A stretch of DNA of 64,000 nucleotides from Takakia lepidozioides (Eukaryota > Streptophyta > Takakiopsida > Takakiales > Takakiaceae): the NCBI GenBank assembly GCA_030704615.1, contig CM060733.1:20024001-20088000 (forward strand), read 5' to 3'. Shown here piece by piece: positions 54,849-64,000 of this stretch (its first letter is position 1; every line of letters begins with the position of its first letter). The position numbers and the translations under genes are program-made. The notes below the pieces were generated by a model. That model was not told where the DNA came from and searched no databases. It worked only from the letters and a program-made list of their open reading frames with translations.

Positions 54849-57800
54849 ATGGCCGCTGGCGATGGTGACAAGCCCTTGAGGTCGTCAAGGGAAGACAGTG
54901 GCGGAGGAAGGAGAGGACATCGAAGTCGACACCGGCATAGCAGTGTCGACGCTCCCCCCAGAAGAAGATTCGAAAGATCTCGTTCATCGAGCGCTGAGGA
55001 GGAGATAGAGAAAAGGAGAAGTAGCCCTCGAGGCCATGAAAGGCATGACCGGACTGGGGACCGGGGAGAAATGCGGGAAAGGGAGGCGAGAAGTAAGGAA
55101 TTCCGAGGATTTTCTGATGGGAATGATAGTGTGAAAAGGGAGCGTGACTTGAGTCGACTGGACGGCAGCGATGGTGCTGGAGATGATGTGGGGAGTAGGG
55201 AGAAGAGACGCCTCAAGGCTGATAAAGAACACCGGAAGGCAGAGGTGGAGATAACGAGTAGTAGCGATGACGGCAGTGAGGAGGAAGAGGAAGAAGAAAG
55301 TAGCGAGGGTGGCCGACGGAGTAAAAAACGAAAAGGAGCGGGGAATGGAGAGGTTCGGGATGAGAAGGAAAGGAAAAGGAGACATCGCTCGGCAGATTCA
55401 GGCAGTGAAGAAGATGAGGGAAGCTCGGACAGTGAGAGTGCATCTGCCGGCACTGCCGGTAGTTCCGATGAGAGCCAGGATGAGCGCGAGCGTGCAAGGA
55501 AGCGGAAAAAACGGAAGAGGAGAGAGGAGAGGGAGAGAGGGAAGGAGAAGCACCAGCGAAGAAAGGAGAAGGTAAGATAACGAAGAGGATTCACTTTACA
55601 GGAATCACATGTCCGGGTCTTTCCACCGAGCAATTTTCCTGTCATGAGAGCTTTTCGAAGAGTCGAACTAAATCACCGCAGCCATTGAGCATCAGTTAAC
55701 CAGGGTTAGCCAAATTACCCAGTACTCTGCTCCTTCAAAGGGCATTGTCAACCTGTCTGAAAGCAGGTCTGTATCTCTAAAAAGTTCATTCTTCGTTCCC
55801 TAAAAAGTTTGGCTGTGCAGCAATTCATATCATGGAGAGGAGATATTACAATAACAACAGTATGGAATTGTACACAGTCCAGTTTCAATGGACCAATTAA
55901 TGAGTTGTGTACATACGGTTGAACTGATAGGTCTCCATCAACTGAGCTATCTGTAATGTATGGGGGGATCAACTGACCCTAAAGCCCTGGCCCTGTTGGA
56001 GTCTGATTGCTGGGCAACTCACACACAGCAGGTGGATGTCTGTGTGAAGGGCTGATAGCTGGTAAGTCCGAACTAATTGTTTATATCAAGGTAAGTCCCA
56101 CTGCCGGAGTGAGCCCCTCACAAAGGTAGTGTCTGTTCCCGATTGTTCCACCCAAAGTGAGCGCAGGGTCTATGCCTCAGGGCTACGGCAAATAGCGTCT
56201 TAGGGGTACATTATAATATATGGGCCCTTACATATGCTCCCTCTGGCAGATCGAAATGAAACTACCAATGTTGTGTGGAATAATTGTGTGGAATACACCC
56301 CAGGATTTTTCCCTGTTTTGTGTTGAATAAATTTTGCTCTGTGTTTTGTTTTGTCAGCAGTTTACTTCTTCAATTCATTCACCTCAAATGCATTTGTAAG
56401 TTGTACCACATCATGTATGCAAGAGAGGAGGCCAACTAATGAAGGGCTCCCTCGGAAATGTAGAAGCGAAAGCTGAAAGAGAAGGAGCGTGAACAAGAGA
56501 AGAGGAGGAAGAAGAAGGAGAAGGTGGAAAAGCGTGCCAAGGGCCCCATCACATCCTCATGGGGAAAATATGGGTTGATTAAGGAAATTGATATGTGGTT
56601 AGTATTCCTGCCCAAGTCATCCTCGTAGAAGGTTGTTGTATTATGGCCAAGCAGAGAAGTTGCCTGAAAGTCAGAAATTATTGGCTTTTAGTGCTACAGT
56701 TCTTAATGTCAAGAATTCTGCTTTGAATGCATCAGGAGAGAAAGCAATGTTTTGAGTATATCAAAGCAGTGAAACATTTAAATGCACAGAGGAGGTACTG
56801 CTACCTCCTCAGCTACTTGAGACAAATTTTAAAGATGTTGTACCTTCTTCTTTCAGACAAGTATATTATGGAATGGTTGACCTGTGGATGTTTCGTTCAA
56901 TTTGTGTACCATCCTCTAATTGTAGGTTGTGAGCTTGTGTCTTGTTAAGTTAACTTTCGTTGCACACAAAAATTGTAACTGAATTTTGTTTGCATTCATA
57001 CACGTTCATTTGGTGATACTTCATTTCAAATTATTCAGAATTTATTTCATCACATGCATGTAGCATTTATTAGTTCTGTTTGTTTTCCAGGACCAAGCGT
57101 CCTGAGTTCAGTGCCTGGTTGTCAGAAGTGAGAAAGGTATTTGAACACGACCCCACATGAATCCCCTGAAAGTGAAGGTTACTGACTACTTTCCAGGTAG
57201 ACTTTGATTATTGCATGTATGGTCACATCTGAAATTGTGTGAAATGGGGCAGGCTCTGTAAGGATGTTTGTGCATTTTGTATTGTATTCAAAGTTTGAAT
57301 CCACAGTGTAATTGAATTAAAGATGTTGATGGGCTTTTCAATGTCTTGCAGGTGAATTTGGAGACACTGACAACGCGAGAGGAGAAGGAGATGTTCAAGC
57401 AGTATGTTTCACTTTTACCTTGTGAGAAAGAGACAGAGAGCATGTATTTGTTCCTCACAAAGGTTGACTATTATGTACCCTCCGTGGCGTAGTCCTCTGC
57501 CCCTCCCCCGCCCAAATGCAGGTCATGGGGTTCCTCCCCAGCATGGTATAGAGATTTAGCCTGAAATCACCTAGCCCTCGGCAGAAGACAAGCTGGTTGA
57601 TTCTTGGATGTATGGGCTCATATAGGCACTATACTGGGAAACACACGATTAATTTCAGAACTGTTGCTAACATGTATGTTAAGTGCGGGAGCATCATGGA
57701 TGCTCACCAAGGGCCCAATTTGGCCACAGATGTGACAGTTCCAGTCAACAATTACCATCATGTTTGCCCAATGATTGTTTCAACTATTATCACAGAAAGT

Positions 57801-60397
57801 GTGTGGGATGTCTAGGTTTAAGTTACCATGGTCTTGTGAGGATTTTGACCTGGAATCCCTTGACACTTTCTTGGGGTGGATCATGCCATGCAGGTACATG
57901 GAGGACTACAACACGGCTACATTCCCGTCTAAGAAGTTAGTTGCTTTGCCTCTGACAAAAATTTCTCACTAGATTTGAAGTAATGGGAGTATACAGAGTC
58001 ATGGGAGTTTCTGATGGCAAGAAGCAGTAGATTATGAGAAAATTGGAAGTGGAAACTTATATTGGACATGTTTGCATACTTTTGAAGATATTCAGGTCAA
58101 GAAACCTGGACCTGAACTGGTGGTTGACACTGGACTAGATTTAACATGTTTTTTTTTCAACATTAGCTGGTCCTTGCAATCCAAGACAATGCAAGAAACA
58201 CTGGCTGAATGTTTAGCTTAATGTTCGCAATCCATTCTTCAATAAAAGGGACTGATCAAGATCCTCCTCGAAAGTATATTTTTCCTCCAATGATAACCAA
58301 CAGATTATAATACTACAGCCACCTTTTGATCACTGCAATGTATATTTGAAACGTTCACAAGAGGATAGGGTGTGTCATATCTAGTGTTGTCATCATATGA
58401 TTCATGAGGAAGGTTGTTGCTTTGTGTAAAACCCAGATACTACAACATTGATATCTACCACCGTAGAAAGATGACAAAGATGAGGGTCAAGGGTATGATG
58501 GCGATGGCAAAGGCAAAGACTGAGCGCACGGAGTTTAACGATGAAGAGCAGCGACGGTCTCTCTCTCTCTCTCTTGCTTGAACCTCACAAAGCTAAACCC
58601 TGGTGGGTGTAAATCCCACGAAAGGATCCGGGATGGTTAGTTTCCAGCAGGGTCAATGGTTGTAAGGCTATGGCAAGCCAACAATCACAAGGAACGGCAT
58701 GAGTAGATTCTCTCATGCTTGAACCTCTCTTGATCCGCACCTCTTGTCTCCAATTGAAAATCTCTAGGCTGAGACTAAAGCCCTGGCCCTGTTGGGGCAG
58801 CTCACACACAGAAGGTTGATGTTTGTGTGAAGGTCTTTTTAGAGGATATCTGGAAAGCCCGAACTAAATGTTATATCAAGGTAAGTCCCACTACTGGAGT
58901 GAGCCCCTCACAAAGGTAGTGTCTGTTCGCTTTTGTTCCACCCGAACTGGGTGTGGGGTCTTATGGCCACCCAATGTCTTATGAGTACATTCTCTTGCTT
59001 GATGCTGGTTGGATGTTCTGGTTGGACATTGCAATGACAATGCTATGTGTGTAGGAGGAACAAAGTTCCTTCCTTTGTTTCTTGACAGGGATGTATTCAA
59101 TAGTGGAGATGTAGTTTGTATTTGTGACACCTGGTTGATGGGAGATCGTGGGATGATTGCAGGCAAGAGCTCATGAGGGAGCGAGCAAAGCAAAAGGAAG
59201 CAGAGGTGGAGGCTCTTAAACGTTCCATGCAGAGTGGCATGGTATGGCATTGCCCTACCTCTCTTTAGTCAGTTTTTGGCCATGGACTGGACTGTTGTGT
59301 AGTTTGACAATTTTTATTAATTTTGCAAATGATTGAAGCTTTTTCCCTCTCTCCCTTCCTACTGTGCCCATAGGCCCTTTCTACCAGAATAGTATTTCTT
59401 TTTGTCGTCCGTTTCTCTTCTTCACGTTGTAGTGAAATCATTTGCACTGTCATACCTACACGTGTGCCCTTTTGGTTGTTTTCCCCCTGTTAAACCTGGG
59501 AGCAAAAACCCAGGGTCTTTGAAGGGATGGGAAAAGAGAACTAATTTCATTTATAAGCTATGAGGCTGTATGTCAAAGATGACCAAAGTGCTTAGCTAAT
59601 TGGAACCGGTCAAACCAGGCCATGAGAGATTAGAGGCAACAATGTAGCAGCCAGGATCTTAACCCAGGATCACTTGGGCAGTATTCAGTGCTGTATCCAA
59701 CCAAGCTACCCACTGACGATGTCAAACTCTTTGAACCTTGACGACCCTTCAAAACATATCTGGCTCCTGGGCTGTAAATCCTACTTTGCATGTGGCCTTG
59801 AGTCTTACTTATTAGGGGTCATATGGAAAAACATGTGGTAGTTTTAGACATGGAAGAGAGTACTGCTAGAAAAGTCAAAGATGAGTGTGCATGTGCGTTG
59901 TTAGAGATATTCTAGTGCTTATGTGAGTATTCACTAGTTTCACATCAAATCATGAGTGTGAACCTTGCCACGCTAATCTCTGTGGTGGATGCTCCAGGCT
60001 TCTTAAAGGACATTCATAACCAGGATTGGAGTTTGTATGTTGGATGGTGGCAGGGACAAGCCATGAGGGAACAAGCCCAGCTACGAGAAGAGATGCAATA
60101 CCACTACCGCTTGGGCAACACAAAGGTGCCAATATAACTTCAATCACACTTTGAAATTTGCAGGACATCGTATCTTTTATACTCCACATCAAAGGGTAGG
60201 GTTTGTCTGAAAATGTGCTCCAAGCAGAAGCACACGAATGGTCAATCCTTCCTGTTCTTATGGATCGAGAAGAATAGTAAGCCTAATGGACACAGAAGAT
60301 GGGACTGACCGATCTCGTGCTGTTGCTCGACTTGTCACAGGCAGCAGCAGCAATACAAAGACGGCTGGATCCGGATGCCCTTGGTGGAGATAGTTGA
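54849..60397 (+). CDS. SCI1-like nuclear protein (style cell-cycle inhibitor 1 family)
   Basis: Nine exons: 54849-55571, 56464-56597, 57091-57136, 57352-57401, 57894-57935, 58437-58556, 59163-59241, 60054-60125 and 60341-60397. All are GT-AG and in phase, giving 440 residues. ATG at 54849 is the first in frame. Exon 1 (241 residues) is a disordered RS/acidic/basic region with several nuclear-localisation-like KKRK runs. The conserved part begins at residue 272 (SSWGKYGLIKEIDMW) and continues through KRPEFSAWLSEVRKVN, EEKEMFKQYMEDYNTATF, KTERTEFNDEEQRR, EALKRSMQSGM and AAAIQRRLDPDALG. SCI1 proteins are nuclear and implicated in limiting cell proliferation, with links to splicing; that role is family knowledge. 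The donor of exon 6 is unusual (GTCTCTCT). Confidence 0.93.
55978..56190 (+). repeat. Dispersed ~200-bp repeat, copy 1 (SCI1-like intron 1)
   Basis: Shares AAAGCCCTGGCCCTGTTGG, TATATCAAGGTAAGTCCCAC and GAGCCCCTCACAAAGGTAGT with 58774-58980, in the same order and strand. It may be a SINE without recognisable A and B boxes. Confidence 0.8.
57660..57720 (+). pseudogene. PPR-protein fragment C
   Basis: NMYVKCGSIMDAHQGPN within intron 4 of the SCI1-like gene carries the classic PPR MYxKCGSI signature, but little more of the repeat is present. Confidence 0.4.
58774..58980 (+). repeat. Dispersed ~200-bp repeat, copy 2 (SCI1-like intron 6)
   Basis: Second copy of the repeat at 55978-56190, with a 25-30 bp deletion near its start. 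Confidence 0.8.
59492..59735 (-). mobile_element. tRNA-derived SINE (intron 7 of SCI1-like gene)
   Basis: On the minus strand an A box TAGCTTGGTTGG (59697-59708) and a slightly degenerate B box GGTTAAGATCC (59654-59664) head a body that ends GCTCCCAGGTTT (59492-59503), as in the SINE at 40567. The tail is degraded. Confidence 0.6.
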
Positions 60398-61607
60398 TTT
60401 GTTGTATTAGCTTTACCTGATATTGTGTGAGGGGGAATGTGCCAACCCTAAAGGCAGCATTGGATCAGGTAGGTAAACTTCCGAACACAATTTTTGCTAG
60501 TCTTCGGTCATACTACATCCGCACTTGAAGAATCTGTCCATTTAAAAGGGATCTTTTTCAATCTAGCTCCCAAGCGCCAAACCCACCAACATTCAACGTG
60601 TGGGACCTTGGTGGCGTCCAGAGCAGATACGGACCATACCTAGAGGATCACTGCACTCTCTCTCACATACACATGTAGGACAATGAACTAACACTAACAA
60701 GCAAGCAGTACACGAGGCAAGCACAGGATAATGATACTAAGTATCTCCCCCTCTTGCTAATCTGGTCTGCAAATGAACTCTCTCAGAGGCTACCTTTATA
60801 CACTATTCTCAGACAGTTTAGTAGTTAAAGGTGATAATGAGTAAGCTCTAGGCTAGGTCAATGAGCTTCCAAGTAATGGGACAAAATATCTGCGATCTAT
60901 TGAAAAGGCTTAGTTTTCCATCCTCAATGAGATCTAGGAACATGCTGAGTAGTCCTTGGCATTGCAACAGAGTTAACCTGGCACTCAACTGGCACTTTTT
61001 GGTCAATTTGGCTTTGTCTAAATGATGTGGAGAATCTTGAGTTTTTCAAATATCTTCTAAAGTATTTTGTGTAAGTCACTGTTGGGCAGCCTAGGTGAGA
61101 CGTAGGTTGCCATCGTGACTTACCATGTATTCGCCAGAGCAGTGCAGCTACATGCTCTAACAAACTTCCTCACTACATGCATGCTACACCAAGACTCCAA
61201 GGGTTATTCAAGACAAGGAGAAAAGCAACGCACATGGATCGCTAGTTGACACACCAAGGCAATGAGGAGGTCGTGCAAACTTACTAGCTTGGCAACAAGT
61301 AGAAGAGAAGTGTACTGAGTTTAGAGATGAGCCTCAGACACTTGACACTTGGCCTAGCTTGGGATGGTGTGAATTTCTACTCAAGTAGTCAATTACAATT
61401 TAACACCGCGGCTGACAACCAAGAAGGTCTTGATGTTGAGCCTGATGGTACAAGGAAGATTTCAAGTGCATAATATGGACATTTATATGCAATGCTTGGA
61501 TAAGTTAGGGCTAGATCTTCAAGAGAGTGGAAAATGGTCAACACGCTTTTCCTCGCCATAGACCATCACTTCAGAACATTTTGGAAGATCAACAAAAGTT
61601 TGGGAGA
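60398..61607. other. No gene recognised
   Basis: Sequence downstream of the SCI1-like gene; holds its 3'-UTR. No other feature seen. Confidence 0.4.
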
Positions 61608-62121
61608 GTTACTACCAGTGTTTGTCCATTTTTTAATACCAGACTGGTCCTGGTATGAAGGGTCCCCCCTTTTTCATACCAGGCTGGTATAGGTATCTAT
61701 ACAGGTATGAGCAACTTGGGTATGAATCTGGTATGAGTAGTTGTACTTTGGGCTGTATATGAGTATGGTACTGGTATTGCCCTTTCTCTGTAGTGATACT
61801 GGTATGGTATTTCTACAGCTCACCATACATAGAAATAAATGTCATTTAGCACATAGCTAATTTTAATCCAAGCTGTGAAACACTAGGCAAAGGTAACCCA
61901 AAGTAGCACAAAACAGCAAATGAAGTGTAAATTGCAACATGGAGCCTTGAATTAACCAAATTGTAGTACAGGGTATAACTAGCTGCACTAACATATACTC
62001 ATGGCGAATGGGTACACTGGTTCTTTCATACCCGACTTGGTATGTTCTTCAATATATATATTCATACCTGTATTCCATACCTAGGTTAAACCAGGTATAC
62101 CAGTCCAACACTGGTTACTAC
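61608..62121. mobile_element. hAT-type MITE with 8-bp target duplication
   Basis: Perfect 8-bp duplication GTTACTAC at 61608-61615 and 62114-62121. The 498-bp element begins CAGTGTTTGTCC and ends as the complement of CAGTGTTGGAC, a hAT terminus. The interior is rich in GGTAT/ATACC motifs and lacks a transposase ORF. The same terminus, CAGTGTTGGCC, occurs beside the hAT remnant at 42106, so the two may be related. Confidence 0.9.
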
Positions 62122-64000
62122 TACCTGCAAAACGCTCAACAGCCCCGGACTGGCTGGATATCTTGTTTTTATAGGGTGCTTTCAGCTATGATTACTATCT
62201 AGAAATGCCAAAAAATTACAAAGGTCGGTCTCCATAGCTTGACAAGAACTATGGTCATGTCTGCCTCACTATGATGGGACGTGAAGCTGGCTTCAAGATT
62301 TCCTTAGATGGTAAACTTACCGAAAAACTGATCTGGTCTTGCTATTTGGTCTATCAGATTTTCCTAGCAGTGCCAAAAAGAAGGGCGCTAATGACATGCT
62401 GGCTGCCTGTCTGCGTCCCAGCAGCACCTCGAGGCTCCCTAAAACCCCCTCCCCACTTATTAAACTCATCCCTTCTCTCCCACGCTATCTTCAAATCTGG
62501 TAGGCCCATGTCAGGTTGTACGATGGAAAAGCACACCTGACGTTTCCAGGCTCCTATGGAAATGAACAACCGTAGAACGGCGCCAGATGGTGTGTGCGTC
62601 CGCAGGTTGTTGCTGGGGCAAAAGGCAAGTTGGCCGCTTGCTGGCATGATTGCCTCAGCAAAACACCAAGTTGACGGTTTTGCGCCTGTTTGGTGAGGCC
62701 CTGCTGGTCATGCCCTCATATGGAATGGAAGATTGCTACGATAGACGGCAAGCAATCTTTTTGGTCCATGAGTAACAGATCATGGTATATAAATAATTAC
62801 TTACTACCACTAGCACTTCATGTCGTCTTATGGTGGAACTCATATCTTGATCTTCTTTTATCCCACCTGGAGGTGCATCCATGTCCTCGTCGGATTGTCC
62901 TCGTCGGATTGTTACTTGATGTGATAGCAGCTTGTACCTGCTACTGTTGCTCCTGCTGCGGTATTGTAAAGTCTATTTTTTACTTTGCGTTTCCCCAGGA
63001 TTATGCAAATTTTGTTGTCAACCACAAGTTGAAGCTTTTGGCTAGTGATCCATGTTTAGATTCTGAAAGCCACAATTTGCACTATCCTCCCAGAGTCATA
63101 GGTGACCAAGTGACACTTCGCTTGTGTATTGACAGTAGAGTAATAGAATAGAGAGTGAAGCAAAGAGATCTGCAGTGCACTGACGGGACACTATGCGATC
63201 AATAAATAGCTCGAGTTACTTAAGATATTGCGAGTAGTAAAGTTGTAACCGTTGACAGGCATTCATGGAGACAAAACAAAAGGCTGAGGTTATTAAGGAA
63301 AGCAGCAGGCTACACCAAATATTGAGACGGTCCACCATCTTTCCTCACATGTAAAAATGATAGGTAAGGGACAGACAAATGAGTGCTTTCCCCCCACCTC
63401 CGCCAAGAACCACCAGTTTCATGTGTCCTGCCTTATAGTGGTCATGTAAAGCTGTAGCAGTTTTGCTCTCATATCCACCCATCTTCATGGGCTCACTCGA
63501 ACTTTTTCTGTTGCCTGAGATACCAGTTAAGTCTAAGACTGGGACGAATCACTATCTGAGACGAATGCACTAAAGCCCCTGAACTGCACCACGTTTGCAC
63601 CTTGCAGCCATGCGATCTCAACCCAGCAGTGCTTCTCATGGTGATAAACGTTGAGGTACGGTGCATTTTGAAGAAACTACCACTTCACCTGCTTAAAATA
63701 TCAACTTACATAACTATTAATTGAACAGTAGTCAAGACTGAATCTTTCCATTTTTTAGTAGCTTTATATATTGGATTGTTGATAGATTCTCTGAAGCTAT
63801 AAGAGTTGGAGACAAGACACATAGTGGATACTCATGAGGATCAATTCTTCTGAGCTGCATAAAGTACGTGACTATGCTTGGTGAAATTATCCTCCAGAAG
63901 TGGAATGTCATTACTCTGTCTATTGGCTCTGACCAGTGACCAGGAACCAGGAACCAGGATAAGCAACTGCAACCAACCAACAGCTTTATTGCCGGTTTGG
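62122..64000. other. No gene recognised
   Basis: Exon-like pieces bounded by AG occur near 62998-63110 (open for about 50 codons) and 63259-63350, but no protein family is recognised and they may be chance. Confidence 0.3.

Noticed and set aside
62690-63350. Exon-like pieces bounded by AG near 62998 and 63259
   Set aside because: No protein family recognised and no consistent multi-exon frame.
1-64000. CRISPR arrays, rRNA genes, bacterial operons
   Set aside because: No evenly spaced short repeats with unique spacers, no rRNA similarity, and intron-containing plant genes throughout.

Overview
The window is nuclear DNA of a land plant. Four intron-containing plant genes can be read in full: a UDP-glycosyltransferase, two group-1 (Em-type) LEA genes and an SCI1-like nuclear protein gene. 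The five-exon UGT, the many decayed pentatricopeptide-repeat (PPR) fragments and the mix of transposons point to a seed-free plant (lycophyte, fern or bryophyte) rather than an angiosperm; that placement is inference. Most of the sequence is transposon-derived.

Region 1 (1-7.7 kb, minus strand): a Ty3/Gypsy-type retroelement running off the left edge. It encodes gag with two zinc knuckles, a DSG protease, a complete-looking C5 cytosine DNA methyltransferase domain, then reverse transcriptase, RNase H and integrase. The polyprotein is interrupted only at the methyltransferase/RT junction. An extra 249-residue ORF of unknown function lies upstream of gag. This is the most unusual object in the window.

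Region 2 (8.1-16.3 kb): transduplicated or decayed material. It has an RPB2 exon fragment (minus), a CELLULOSE SYNTHASE INTERACTIVE-like fragment (plus), a possible Helitron 3' end, a pseudogene of a DUF7869-like transposase-type protein, and an AT-rich array of diverged ~165-bp monomers in a higher-order arrangement.

Region 3 (16.4-22.6 kb): a young Ty3/Gypsy chromovirus with 729-bp LTRs about 99% alike, a 5-bp target duplication and an initiator-Met PBS. Most of its RT has been deleted. Degenerate FCP1/HAD-like fragments follow to 27 kb.

Region 4 (28.5-36 kb): a Tc1/mariner-type MITE, LEA copy 1 (plus, premature stop) and the complete UGT (minus, 515 aa).

Region 5 (36-53.3 kb): repeats, a tRNA-derived SINE, hAT transposase and Ty3 RT/RNase H remnants, an ORF1-like pseudogene, PPR fragments, a Ty1/Copia end with LTR, LEA copy 2 (minus, intact), and a ~1-kb element with ~280-bp terminal inverted repeats sitting in a PPR pseudogene. 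The two LEA copies are arms of an inverted duplication about 20 kb apart.

Region 6 (54.8-64 kb): a nine-exon SCI1-like gene (440 aa) with a telo-box at its start and SINE-like repeats in its introns, then a 498-bp hAT-type MITE and sequence in which nothing could be recognised. All coordinates and exon joins were read by eye; no alignment or database search was run.
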